Source of the DNA: an uncultured Steroidobacter sp.
GTDB lineage: Bacteria; Pseudomonadota; Gammaproteobacteria; Steroidobacterales; Steroidobacteraceae
Reading direction: 5' to 3'
NCBI GenBank assembly: GCA_938008435.1
Contig: CALLKK010000003.1
Location: 41,692-105,691, forward strand
Length of the DNA stretch: 64,000 nucleotides
Part shown: positions 18,504-26,457 of the stretch, piece after piece
Position numbering within the stretch: the first letter of the stretch is position 1
Layout of the letters: each line of letters starts with the position of its first letter
Program-made: the position numbers and the translations under genes
Notes under the pieces: model-generated
Database searches by the model: none
The model's input: the letters and a program-made list of their open reading frames with translations, nothing else
Told to the model about the DNA's origin: nothing

Positions 18504-21047
18504 ATGAGCGCCGTCGTCGATCTGCAGCCAATCGCGCCCGCGTCAGCCGATGAACTCTCGTCCGCCGCATGTTTTCACTGCGGCGAGCCGCTCAACGGTT
18601 CGACGCTCACCGCGCGCGTGCGCGGGCGCGACGAGCCGGTCTGCTGCGCCGGCTGCCTCGCTGTGGCCGAGCTCATTGCGAGCGCCGGCCTCGATGATTT
18701 CTATCGCTTCCGCGATACACCGTCCGCGCGACCGGAAACGGACATCGACGACGTTTGGACGGCGTACGAGCGCCCGCAGGTTGCCGAGCGCTTCCTCAAG
18801 CGCTCGGGCGAAATCAGCGCCGTTGCGCTCTTGATCGAAGGCTTGCGCTGTGCGGCCTGTTCCTGGCTCATCGACAAGGTGCTCTGCCGCACGCCCGGCG
18901 TACGCCGCGTCGACATCAACGCCGCCACCGCACATGCCTACGTCGAGTTCGACGCAGCGCGGATCAATCTCGGGCAGCTGCTGCGCACGATCGCCCAGCT
19001 CGGCTACCGCCCCTATCCCGCAAGCGACGATGCGCTCGCGCGCGTACATCAAGAAGAGCGGCGCGCCGGCCTCAAACGGCTGATGCTCTCCGCCTTCGGC
19101 ATGATGCAAGTGATGATGTTCGCGGTTGCCGAGTACGCCGCGCATCTCGGCGGCGAGACGATCGCACCGGAGATGTCGCGCTACTTCCGGCTGGTGAGCA
19201 TGCTCGTCGCCACGCCGGTGATGGTGTATGCGGGACGACCGTTCTTCATCAACGCGTGGAACAGCTTGCGGGCGCGCACGATCGGCATGGACGTGCCGGT
19301 GAGCACGGCGCTCTTGCTTGCCTTCGCGGCAAGCACGTGGAACACCTTCGTCGGACACGGTGAGGTGTACTTCGACTCGGTCACGATGTTCGTCTTCTTC
19401 CTGACGCTCGGACGGTTCGTCGAGATGACCGTGCGGCATCGTGCGACCGGCCTCACCGAAGCGCTCACGCGGCATCTGCCCGCCACGGCACATCGCGTGC
19501 GCGACGGCATCATCGAAGACGTGCCGACCGCCGCGCTCGCATGCGGCGACGTGATTCTCGTGCGCACCGGCGAGACCGTTCCCGCCGACGGTGTGATCGT
19601 CGACGGCGAGACGGCGCTCGATGAGGCGCTGCTCACAGGCGAATCGACGCCCGTGCGCCGCACGATCGACGACAACGTCGCCGCCGGAACGCTCAACGTG
19701 CTTGCGCCCATTCGCGTTCGCGTCACGGCGCTCGGCGAGCGCACCCTCATTGCCGGGATCGTCGCGTTGCTGCAGCGCGCACAGGCGCAAAAGCCGGCGA
19801 TCGCACTCGCCGCCGATCGTGCCGCCAGCAAATTCCTGCGCTACGTCCTGCTGGCCGCCGGCGCCGTTTGCGCCACCTGGCTCGCGCTCGATCCGACGCG
19901 CGCATTTCCCGCCACGCTGGCCGTGCTCGTCGTCGCCTGTCCCTGCGCCTTTGCGCTTGCGATGCCGGCTGCGCTCGCTGCTGCGACGAGCGCGCTCGCA
20001 CGCAACGGTGTGCTCGTTGCGCGTCCGGACGCCATCGAAGCCTTGGCGAAGATCGATCGCGTGATCTTCGACAAGACCGGGACGCTGACGCGCGGCGATG
20101 TGCAACTCGAGCGCTGCCTGCCGCTCGGTACGCAATCGACCGAGGAATGCCTGCGCATCGCCGTCGCCCTCGAGAGCATGTCTGAGCATCCGATCGCGAG
20201 GGCATTTGCGCAGGTGCACTCCGATGCATCCGCCCTGCCCACTGTCACCGACGTGCGTGTGGTGGCCGGGCTCGGCATCGAGGGATGCATCGACGGGCGG
20301 CGATATCGCATCGGCCGGGCCGATTTCGTCGCCGCACTGCGTGGTACGAGCGTTGAGCTGCACGAGCAGGATGCGACGCTGGCCACGGTAGTCCTGGGCG
20401 ATGAGACACAGGCGCTGGCGCAATTTACCTTCAGCGATGCGCTGCGCGACGATGCGCCGCAAGCGATCGAGGCGCTGCGTGCGCTCAACATCGAAGCCGA
20501 AATCTTGAGCGGCGACGTACCTGCCGTCGTGCGCCGCACGGCCGAGCGCTGCGGGATCGCGACGTTCGAGGCCAGACAATCGCCCGAGCAGAAGCTCGCA
20601 CGCGTGCAGACGTTGCAGGCGACGGGCGCCACGGTCGCGATGATCGGCGACGGAATCAACGATGCGCCGGTGCTCGGCGCCGCGAACGTGTCGGTTGCGA
20701 TGGGTCGTGGCGCGGCCTTGGCGCTCGCCGCAGCGGACATCGTGCTCGTCGGCGAGCAGTTGAGCGCCTTGCCGCGCGCAATCCGCACCGCGCAACGCAC
20801 GATGCGCATCGCCCGCCAGAATCTCATCTGGTCGGCGACGTACAACTTCTGCGCGCTGCCGCTTGCTGCCGTCGGCCTCGTGCCGCCGTGGCTGGCTGCG
20901 ATCGGCATGTCCTTGAGCTCGGTGGCGGTGGTGCTGAACGCAATGCGCGTCGGCAATGCCGCGACGCCCGAGAAGTACGCACGGAAAAGCGGCAATCCAC
21001 GCGCTGCCTCCATCTCACGTCCTCGGTCCGCAACCTCCTCATCATGA
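18504..21047 (+). CDS. ccoI: P1B-type copper ATPase for cbb3 assembly
   Basis: An 847-residue heavy-metal ATPase. The N-terminus has a CxxC-rich segment (CFHCGEPL...PVCCAGC, residues 23-52) and a heavy-metal-associated domain with GLRCAACSWLID near 112. Eight membrane helices follow, including the VVACPCAFALAMP translocation motif near 478. The phosphorylation site DKTGTLT is near 523, with a nucleotide domain HP motif (SEHPIARAF) and hinge MIGDGINDAP. CcoI exports Cu+ for CuB insertion into CcoN. It overlaps ccoS by ATGA. Confidence 0.96.
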   Translation: MSAVVDLQPIAPASADELSSAACFHCGEPLNGSTLTARVRGRDEPVCCAGCLAVAELIASAGLDDFYRFRDTPSARPETDIDDVWTAYERPQVAERFLKRSGEISAVALLIEGLRCAACSWLIDKVLCRTPGVRRVDINAATAHAYVEFDAARINLGQLLRTIAQLGYRPYPASDDALARVHQEERRAGLKRLMLSAFGMMQVMMFAVAEYAAHLGGETIAPEMSRYFRLVSMLVATPVMVYAGRPFFINAWNSLRARTIGMDVPVSTALLLAFAASTWNTFVGHGEVYFDSVTMFVFFLTLGRFVEMTVRHRATGLTEALTRHLPATAHRVRDGIIEDVPTAALACGDVILVRTGETVPADGVIVDGETALDEALLTGESTPVRRTIDDNVAAGTLNVLAPIRVRVTALGERTLIAGIVALLQRAQAQKPAIALAADRAASKFLRYVLLAAGAVCATWLALDPTRAFPATLAVLVVACPCAFALAMPAALAAATSALARNGVLVARPDAIEALAKIDRVIFDKTGTLTRGDVQLERCLPLGTQSTEECLRIAVALESMSEHPIARAFAQVHSDASALPTVTDVRVVAGLGIEGCIDGRRYRIGRADFVAALRGTSVELHEQDATLATVVLGDETQALAQFTFSDALRDDAPQAIEALRALNIEAEILSGDVPAVVRRTAERCGIATFEARQSPEQKLARVQTLQATGATVAMIGDGINDAPVLGAANVSVAMGRGAALALAAADIVLVGEQLSALPRAIRTAQRTMRIARQNLIWSATYNFCALPLAAVGLVPPWLAAIGMSLSSVAVVLNAMRVGNAATPEKYARKSGNPRAASISRPRSATSSS

Positions 21048-21199
21048 GCATCCTCTTCATTCTCGTTCCGCTCAGTCTCGTGCTGGTGGTGTTCGGCGCC
21101 TGGGCCTTTTTCTGGGCGGTCGGCAACGGACAGTTCGACGACTTGGAAACCCCGGCGTGGGAGATCCTAGTCGAGGAGCGCGATAAGATCGAGAAGTGA
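21044..21199 (+). CDS. ccoS: cbb3 oxidase maturation protein CcoS
   Basis: A 51-residue protein: one N-terminal helix (LFILVPLSLVLVVFGAWAFFW) then GNGQFDDLETPAWEIL, the conserved CcoS/FixS motif. It is required for insertion of redox cofactors into the oxidase. The ATG overlaps the stop of ccoI (ATGA), fixing the start. Confidence 0.95.
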   Translation: MSILFILVPLSLVLVVFGAWAFFWAVGNGQFDDLETPAWEILVEERDKIEK

Positions 21200-21267
21200 C
21201 GATCAGACGGCGGCGCACGTCGGTGCACGCTCATTGATTCCGTTCTCGTCGCGTCAGCTTCTTACGT

Positions 21268-21981
21268 GTGAGCGCAGCGCCCATGCACGAAACGCATGCC
21301 ATCGGTTTGCTTGCCGCCCTGCTGGCCGGCCTGGCCGGCAATGCGCATTGCTTTGCGATGTGCGGCGGCATTGCGAGCGCACTCGGGTTGCATGCGCAAC
21401 GGCAGGGCTCGACGTCGTTCGCGACGGCGGCGCTCTATCAAGCGGGCCGCCTGAGCGGCTATACGCTCGCGGGTGCGCTGTGCGGCTTCATCGGCTCGCA
21501 AGCCTCCGTGCTGCTCGATTTCATGAAGCTCGGCCCCATCCTGCGCACGCTGAGCGGCGTCTTGATCGTGTTGCTCGGCTTGCGACTGCTGTCGCGTTGG
21601 AATGCGCTGCAATGGCTCGAACAGCTCGGCGCCAAGCTCTGGGCGCGGCTACGCCCACTGGTGCAGCTCGCCGGCACGCGCACAGGCATCGCCAAACCGC
21701 TTACGCTCGGCCTCTTGTGGAGCTTGCTGCCGTGCGGGCTCGTCTACTCGATGTTGCTGTTCGCCGCGATGAGCGCGGATGTGCTGCGCGGCGCGCTCAT
21801 CATGTTCGCATTCGGCTGCGGCACGCTGCCGTCGATGCTCTCGATGAGCCTCGTCGGCGCACAGCTGCGAACGTATCTGACCCGCCCGAGCGTTCGCTAT
21901 GCGAGCGGGGCGCTCATGCTTGCGTTCGGCGTGTGGATGATCGTCGCGGCAACGCAAATGGCGGGCGGGCACGTGCACTGA
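21268..21981 (+). CDS. SafE/DsbD_2-like membrane protein of cbb3 loci
   Basis: A 237-residue, about six-helix membrane protein. The N-terminus has GLAGNAHCFAMCGGIASALG, the HCxxMCGG motif of the sulfite-exporter TauE/SafE or UreH/DsbD_2-like group, and LLWSLLPCGLVYSML supplies a second conserved Pro-Cys. Members regularly follow ccoS in gammaproteobacterial cbb3 operons and are thought to handle metal or redox transfer; the exact role is not established. GTG at 21268 or ATG at 21283 may be the start. Confidence 0.85.
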   Translation: MSAAPMHETHAIGLLAALLAGLAGNAHCFAMCGGIASALGLHAQRQGSTSFATAALYQAGRLSGYTLAGALCGFIGSQASVLLDFMKLGPILRTLSGVLIVLLGLRLLSRWNALQWLEQLGAKLWARLRPLVQLAGTRTGIAKPLTLGLLWSLLPCGLVYSMLLFAAMSADVLRGALIMFAFGCGTLPSMLSMSLVGAQLRTYLTRPSVRYASGALMLAFGVWMIVAATQMAGGHVH

Positions 21982-21996
21982 CACACGCCGCGTTCG

Positions 21997-22398
21997 CTAG
22001 CGGATGCGCCCCGGGCGCGTCACGATCGCGTCGACTTCGATCTCCGGCTTGCGATTGCGATCGAGATCGACCTCGCCGTGGATCTCGACGTCCTCGTTAA
22101 ACGTAATGCGATCGCGCGGATAATCGTCGTCGATCTCGATTTCGATCTCGCCCGTTTCGTCCGAGAACAGGTAATGGTCGCCGCGCAGGTGGCGCACGAT
22201 CCGCCCGCGCAGCACGACATCCTCGTCGTCCCTGGGCGCCGCCAGGATCTCCTTCACCGTCCAGATTCGTGCGGGCGCTGCAGCATGCGGATGCGTCGCA
22301 GAATCGTGCCCCTCGTGCGTGGCCGGCGGATGCTCGCCCTGCGCCAGCAGCAAGCTCGGCGCCGTGAGAGCAAGAATCGCAAGGAGCGGTCGGCGCAT
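21997..22398 (-). CDS. periplasmic OB-fold (YgiW/YdeI-like) protein
   Basis: A 133-residue protein with a cleavable signal peptide (MRRPLLAILALTAPSLLLAQ), a His-rich spacer (THEGHDSATHPHAAAP) that could bind metal, and a bacterial OB-fold domain: VKEILAAPRDDEDVVLRGRI, HYLFSDETGEIEIEIDDD and EVDLDRNRKPEIEVDAI. YgiW-type proteins are linked to stress tolerance. The start at 22398 is set by AGGAGA 8 bases upstream; longer in-frame extensions would bury the signal peptide. It converges on the SafE-like gene with only a 15-bp gap. Confidence 0.87.
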   Translation of the reverse strand: MRRPLLAILALTAPSLLLAQGEHPPATHEGHDSATHPHAAAPARIWTVKEILAAPRDDEDVVLRGRIVRHLRGDHYLFSDETGEIEIEIDDDYPRDRITFNEDVEIHGEVDLDRNRKPEIEVDAIVTRPGRIR

Positions 22399-22854
22399 GA
22401 GGGATCTCCTGAGTCGAATTGACACGAAATGGGCGGTAAGCGGCAGAAAAATGCGCCGTAAGGGGACAAGTTCCCGGCCCTTGTTACCCGGCCGTGGTCC
22501 ACCAGCGAGCAGCACGATTTTCTGCTTGAAATCCCTGCCGTCGGCCCAAACGTCGCGGGATCGCCGACCTTGACATACCGCCTCGCGCCGCTATCCTCGA
22601 CCCCATGACTTGTTTCTCTTTCAACCGCTCCCTGCACCACGCAGGTCATCTCATCCAGGGCTCCCCTGCCCGAGCGTAACGCTCATCGCCGTGCGCTCGG
22701 GGTCTTATCCGAGCCACTGGTAACGCTTCACACACAATCCGGCACGCTGACCGCGTAACGCGCTTCCCAACCGCTTACGCCACCGCTATTCGATCCGAGG
22801 TCGACTGGCACGCGTGTCGCTTTTCAGACAATCGAAAGTTCATGGGTTAAGAAC
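22399..22854 (+). promoter_or_regulatory. 456-bp intergenic region with sigma70-like promoter and long leader
   Basis: Between the divergent OB-fold gene and rnk. A good sigma70 match lies on the plus strand: TTGACA at 22570-22575, a 16-bp spacer and TATCCT at 22592-22597. Transcription would start near 22604 and give rnk a leader of about 250 nt. The leader has self-complementary parts (GAGCGTAACGCTC near 22671). No tRNA or known riboswitch was recognised. Confidence 0.5.
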
Positions 22855-23295
22855 ATGTCTCTACAATTTGCCGACAAACTGCCGACTCGTCCGCGGATCG
22901 TCATTTCCGAGAGCGAGCACGCGCGTCTGCTCGCGCTCGCCGACAAGGCCGAAAAGCGCGCGCCCGACATCGCCGAATTCCTGTCCGACGAGCTGTCGCG
23001 CGCCGAGATCGTGCGCGATACGGAATTCGATCCGAACATCGTGCGCATGGGCTCGCGCGTGACTTATCTCGATGAAACCACTGGCCGCACGCGGACCGTG
23101 ACGCTCGTCTATCCGGACGAAGCTAACATCGCCGAGAACCGCATTTCCATCCTGACGCCGATCGGCGCAGCGCTCATCGGTCTGAGCCCGTCGCAATCGA
23201 TCGAGTGGCCGCAGCCGGACGGGCGCGTGGGCACGATCAAGGTGCTCGAAGTGCAGAACGATCCGGTTCCCGCTGCGAACGAGGAAACCAAGTAA
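22855..23295 (+). CDS. rnk: Rnk-type nucleoside diphosphate kinase regulator
   Basis: A 146-residue GreA/GreB C-terminal-like protein. The N-terminal helical part (PRIVISESEHARLLALAD) is short, as in Rnk, and the FKBP-like core contains VRMGSRVTYLDETTGRTRTVTLVYP and RISILTPIGAALIGLSPSQSI. Rnk binds RNA polymerase near the secondary channel but lacks the acidic Gre tip. Together with the DksA-like protein at 1.2 kb, this is the second secondary-channel-type factor in the window. Confidence 0.93.
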   Translation: MSLQFADKLPTRPRIVISESEHARLLALADKAEKRAPDIAEFLSDELSRAEIVRDTEFDPNIVRMGSRVTYLDETTGRTRTVTLVYPDEANIAENRISILTPIGAALIGLSPSQSIEWPQPDGRVGTIKVLEVQNDPVPAANEETK

Positions 23296-23302
23296 GCGAC
23301 CA

Positions 23303-23378
23303 GATCGCCGCAGCGAGCGACACGAGTACCGGGTAACCGCGTAATCCCCATCGGGATTCTCGTGTCCGCTGCGGTCGT
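23303..23378 (+). other. long conserved-looking hairpin between rnk and hemN
   Basis: Nested arms: GCAGCG (23310) with CGCTGC (23367), GACACGAG (23319) with CTCGTGTC (23359), and AATCCC (23343) with GGGATT (23353). The stem extends outward with G-U pairs. It lies 8 bp after the rnk stop and about 120 bp before hemN. No U-run follows, so it could be a leader structure of hemN or a processed 3' end of rnk. Confidence 0.5.
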
Positions 23379-23496
23379 TGCGGGCGGTAGCCTTGCTGCA
23401 ATGAACGCAAGGCATCCCGCACGAGAAGCGCCCGGCCGGCTCGGCGAGCGCGGCGCGATGTGGGCGCGGGAGCCGCACTCCTCGCACTCCTGCGCC

Positions 23497-24897
23497 ATGA
23501 ATACCATCCCTCCTTTCGACGCGGAGCTGCTGCGGCGCTACGACAAGGCCGGACCGCGTTACACGTCCTATCCGACCGCGCCGCAGTTCGCTCCGAGCTT
23601 CGGCGAGCGCGAGTTGCGCGAGCACGCAAGCCGGTCGAATCTGCATGCGACGCCGCGGCCGCTCTCCCTGTACGTCCATGTGCCGTATTGTTTCAGCCCC
23701 TGCTTTTATTGCGGCTGTCATCGCATCATCACGCGGGACTTCGGGCGGAGCGGGCCGTACCTGGAAAGACTGCTGCGCGAAGCCGAGCTCGTCGCGCCTT
23801 TGTTCGATCGCACTCGCGAAGTGCTGCAGCTGCATCTCGGCGGCGGCACGCCGAACTTCCTGCAGCCGCAACAAATCGCCGATCTCATCGCGGGACTCGG
23901 CAAGCAGTTTCGTTTGAGCCAAGACGCGCGGCGTGATTTTTCGATCGAGCTCGATCCGCGGCTCGTTCGCCCAGGCGACATCGCAGCGTACGCCGCAATC
24001 GGTCTCAACCGCGCGAGCCTCGGCGTGCAGGATTTCGACGAGGCGGTGCAGAAAGCCGTGAATCGCGTGCAGAGCGTGACGCAAACACTCGAGACGATCG
24101 AAGCGTGCCGACGGCATGGCTTTCGCTCGGTCAACGTCGATCTCATCTACGGACTGCCGCAGCAGACGCTCGCCGGTTTCGCCAAGACGCTCGACATCGT
24201 GCTCGAAGCACGACCGGATCGCCTCGCGATCTACGGCTACGCGCACATGCCGCAGCTCTTCAAGGCGCAGAAGCAGATCGACGCGGACGATCTGCCGAGC
24301 CCGCAGACCAAGCTGCAGCTGCTCGGACTTGCGATCGAGAAACTCTCCGCTGCCGGCTATCGCTACATCGGCATGGATCACTTTGCCCTGCCCGAGGACG
24401 ATCTTTCGCGTGCGCAGGAAGCCGGCGATCTGCATCGCAACTTCATGGGCTACACCACGCATGCCGATTGCGATCTGATCGGTCTCGGCATGAGCGCGAT
24501 CAGTCATATCGACGACAGCTTCTGTCAGAACGCCCGCGACTTGCCGAGCTGGGAGCACGCCATCGACGCAGGAAGATTACCGATCTGCCGCGGCATGACG
24601 CTCGATCGCGACGACATCGTGCGCGGCGAGCTCATTCAACAGCTCATGTGTCAGGGCGAGATCGATATCCGCGCGCTCGAGGAGCGCTTCGACATCGAGT
24701 TCGCGACGTACTTCGAGGACAGCCTGCACAAGCTCTCCGAGCTCGTCGCCGACGGTCTCGTGACGATCGAACCTGACCGCATCGCTGCAACTGCTCGCGG
24801 CCGACTGTTGCTGCGAATCATCGCGATGTGCTTCGACCGTTATCTCGCACAGCCTGCCGACGCAGAGGCGCGGCCGAGATATTCGAGAGTGATCTGA
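23497..24897 (+). CDS. hemN: oxygen-independent coproporphyrinogen III oxidase
   Basis: A 466-residue radical SAM enzyme. It has YTSYPTAPQF at the N-terminus, the 4Fe-4S motif HVPYCFSPCFYCGC (Cys65, Cys69, Cys72), HLGGGTPNFL and NLIYGLPQQT-like segments, and the HemN C-terminal domain. It makes protoporphyrinogen IX without O2, supplying haem when oxygen is low. The ATG at 23497 gives the normal N-terminus; 45 further in-frame upstream codons show no similarity. hemN beside cco genes is usual in Pseudomonas-like relatives, where anr/fnr follows; here it does not. Confidence 0.95.
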   Translation: MNTIPPFDAELLRRYDKAGPRYTSYPTAPQFAPSFGERELREHASRSNLHATPRPLSLYVHVPYCFSPCFYCGCHRIITRDFGRSGPYLERLLREAELVAPLFDRTREVLQLHLGGGTPNFLQPQQIADLIAGLGKQFRLSQDARRDFSIELDPRLVRPGDIAAYAAIGLNRASLGVQDFDEAVQKAVNRVQSVTQTLETIEACRRHGFRSVNVDLIYGLPQQTLAGFAKTLDIVLEARPDRLAIYGYAHMPQLFKAQKQIDADDLPSPQTKLQLLGLAIEKLSAAGYRYIGMDHFALPEDDLSRAQEAGDLHRNFMGYTTHADCDLIGLGMSAISHIDDSFCQNARDLPSWEHAIDAGRLPICRGMTLDRDDIVRGELIQQLMCQGEIDIRALEERFDIEFATYFEDSLHKLSELVADGLVTIEPDRIAATARGRLLLRIIAMCFDRYLAQPADAEARPRYSRVI

Positions 24898-25080
24898 GGC
24901 TGGGGGCTAGAGAAAGGAGGCGGCAGCAAGAAGCGGCGTGCGCAGCGGGATTGCCTAGCACGAGAGCGCGCTGCGCGCGTCTTTTGTCTGAGCGTAGCCT
25001 GTAGCCCGTGGCCCGTGGCCTTCTGCGACCAGCCCCAGAGTCGAGGACCTAGCGCCCGAAGACGTCGGAGGCGCACTGGC
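24898..25080 (+). repeat. composite intergenic heptamer repeat
   Basis: Four heptamers at 24994-25021 (GTAGCCT, GTAGCCC, GTGGCCC, GTGGCCT), then TTCTGCGACCAG and a single CCAGAG unit. This follows the order GTAGCCY array - TTCTG..CCAG - CCAGAGC block seen in other gaps. The preceding 90 bp after the hemN stop contain GGCTGGGGGCTAGAG-like sequence of the CTGGAGR type. Confidence 0.75.
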
Positions 25081-25307
25081 TGTCGTCCGTCGCCCCAAAA
25101 AAGTGCGGAAGATGCCCGCGCATCGAGAAGAACGCTGTGGTGTCTAGGAAAAATTCGGCACACGCACACTTCGCCCATGCTGGCCGGAGCTCACGCCCCA
25201 GTTCAGAACCCTCAATTCGATAGGGGAATCGGCATCCACCGATAGATAAACAGACATCTGCGCGAGCGCTCCCTCGCTTTATAGTTGATGCTACGTATAA
25301 TTGCCTG

Positions 25308-25524
25308 AGTAATCTAATTTCTGCGTGTCGATGAACGACGCGCCGATTCCGTGATCACTTTGTCACCGCATCTGGTGATGAGCACGGAAGCCTCCTCGGA
25401 GGCGATCAGACGGACCTGCCTTCTAGTCGGTTTTGCCCTTATCGAGCGGAGTTCTCCTCAGCACTGAACGTCGACTCGTTATGGGCTCTTTGGGGTCGCC
25501 GGCAACGGCGACCCCGTTTTCATT
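25308..25524 (+). ncRNA. candidate ~210-nt structured small RNA
   Basis: A perfect TATAAT at 25296-25301 predicts a start near 25308; the -35 is weak. Inside are a hairpin with arms CCGTG-ATCAC (25349-25358) and GTGAT plus CACGG (25375-25387), and a GCCTCC-TC-GGAGGC hairpin (25390-25403) exposing GGA. A strong terminator closes it at 25492-25515. GGA triplets recur at hairpins or linkers (25385, 25398, 25412, 25448). No open frame or tRNA/6S/RNase P/SRP signature was recognised. CsrA titration is one possible role (weak inference). Confidence 0.5.
25492..25524 (+). terminator. strong intrinsic terminator of candidate sRNA
   Basis: GGGGTCGCCG pairs perfectly with CGGCGACCCC around a GCAA tetraloop, followed by GTTTTCATTT. 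This is the clearest intrinsic terminator in the window and is not next to the 3' end of any protein gene on its strand, which supports a separate small transcript. Confidence 0.8.
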
Positions 25525-25589
25525 TGAATCGGGCGCTCGCCCAACAAAAGCCACGGACTGCGGTAGAAACGCGTTCCCTCGCTGACCGA

Positions 25590-25655
25590 TGTTTTCATTG
25601 ATGCGCACCGTCCTCCTCGATGCGCACGCATCCTCCCTGACGCAAAGCATTTTCC
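25590..25655 (-). repeat. palindrome/AGGGAGGA ~20-bp tandem repeat
   Basis: Read on the minus strand: GCTTTGCGTC, AGGGAGGA, TGCGTGCGCATCG, AGGAGGA, CGGTGCGCATC. Short palindromic blocks are separated by AGGGAGGA-like spacers at a period of about 20 bp. The same architecture occurs at 34.94-35.02 kb and 47.47-47.56 kb. Confidence 0.65.
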
Positions 25656-25677
25656 ATCTTGTTCTACAGCCTTGCGC

Positions 25678-26073
25678 CTACAGCCTAAGGAATATTCCCG
25701 CCGGATGATGGGCTCGCGCCACGGTGATGATGAAGGCATAAACGGCGAGCGCTGCGAGCCAACACAGCACACGGATCGTGCGAGTGCGTCCGCGTTTCAA
25801 TGCGAACGAACCGAGCACGATGTACACCACGAGCAGCACGACCTTCATCGTCAGCCAGCCATGTACGAAAGGATATTGATGCAACATCGCGGCGAGCATC
25901 AGCGCAGCGACGAGAAGCACGGTATCGATCGCATAGCTCGAGTAGCGCACTGGCGCGGCCATGGGCCAGCGACCGCCAAGGTGCAACGCAAGCCCGCGCA
26001 GGAAGAACAAGCCTCCGCTCAACAGAACGGCGGCGATGTGGATGAGCTTGATTTGAGGATAGAAGTCGAGCAT
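25678..26073 (-). CDS. SirB2-family membrane protein
   Basis: A 131-residue, four-helix membrane protein. It starts MLDFYPQIKLIHIAAVLLSGGLF, then has VRYSSYAIDTVLLVAALML, MLHQYPFVHGWLTMKVVLLVVYIVLGSFALKRGRT and a last helix ending in ARAHHPAGIFL. These match the SirB2 family (invasion gene expression up-regulator), whose biochemical role is unclear. The ATG at 26073 is the family start; a longer in-frame extension reads through the heptamer repeat and is not coding. Confidence 0.88.
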   Translation of the reverse strand: MLDFYPQIKLIHIAAVLLSGGLFFLRGLALHLGGRWPMAAPVRYSSYAIDTVLLVAALMLAAMLHQYPFVHGWLTMKVVLLVVYIVLGSFALKRGRTRTIRVLCWLAALAVYAFIITVARAHHPAGIFLRL

Positions 26074-26080
26074 TGATGTA

Positions 26081-26281
26081 ATGGGCGCTGGGTACTGGGC
26101 TCTGGGCGCTGGCCAGAAACAAGACCCTGAACCGAACGCGTCGTTCATCTTCTTCTACAGTCTACAGCCCGCAGCCTTTATTCGGGCGCTGGGTACTGGG
26201 CTCTGGGCGCTGGCTAGAAACAAGACCCTGACGCGAACGTGTCTTTCAACTTCTTCTACAGTCTACAGCCTTTGCTCGAGC
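26081..26281 (-). repeat. ~100-bp composite repeat in tandem duplication
   Basis: Two adjacent copies, about 26081-26180 and 26182-26281. Each reads on the plus strand CTGGGTA, CTGGGCT, CTGGGCG, CTGGCYA, then GAAACAAGACCCTGA and a CGAACG-containing spacer, then TTCTACAGT-CTACAGCC. The copies differ at a few positions in the spacer. This is the clearest sign that the composite element spreads by duplication. Confidence 0.85.
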
Positions 26282-26400
26282 TCTTGGCGGTGGTCAGAAA
26301 CAAGCCCCGAAGCGAACGGCAAGAGTACATTCCGCGCGTTGTCTGACCGTCGCCTGTAGCCCGTGGCCCGTAGCCTTTTTCTGGCCAGCGCCCGAACAAA
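26282..26400 (+). repeat. third, degenerate composite unit with GTAGCCY array
   Basis: A partial unit (GTCAGAAACAAGCCC) is followed by four heptamers at 26349-26376 (GTCGCCT, GTAGCCC, GTGGCCC, GTAGCCT), TTTTTCTGGCCAG, a CGCCC block and GGCTGTAGGC. It ends 57 bp before the Nramp-like gene start. Confidence 0.75.
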
Positions 26401-26457
26401 GGCTGTAGGCTTCGAGGTCCGCCGCGGTCGCTTCGACTGCCGGCGAGAACGAGAACA

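Noticed and set aside
18543..20795. A 750-codon minus-strand frame opposite ccoI.
   Set aside because: No domain content; ccoI on the plus strand has every P1B-ATPase motif.
22604..22854. tRNA or SAH-type riboswitch in the rnk leader.
   Set aside because: No cloverleaf or conserved riboswitch core could be drawn; only short palindromes are present.
23109..23507. A minus-strand frame with a CEECG motif across rnk and hemN starts.
   Set aside because: Overlaps two well-supported genes and has only a short Cys pattern by chance.
25308..25524. 6S RNA, SRP RNA, RNase P RNA or tmRNA.
   Set aside because: The conserved segments of each family were looked for and not found; the element is kept only as an unnamed candidate RNA.
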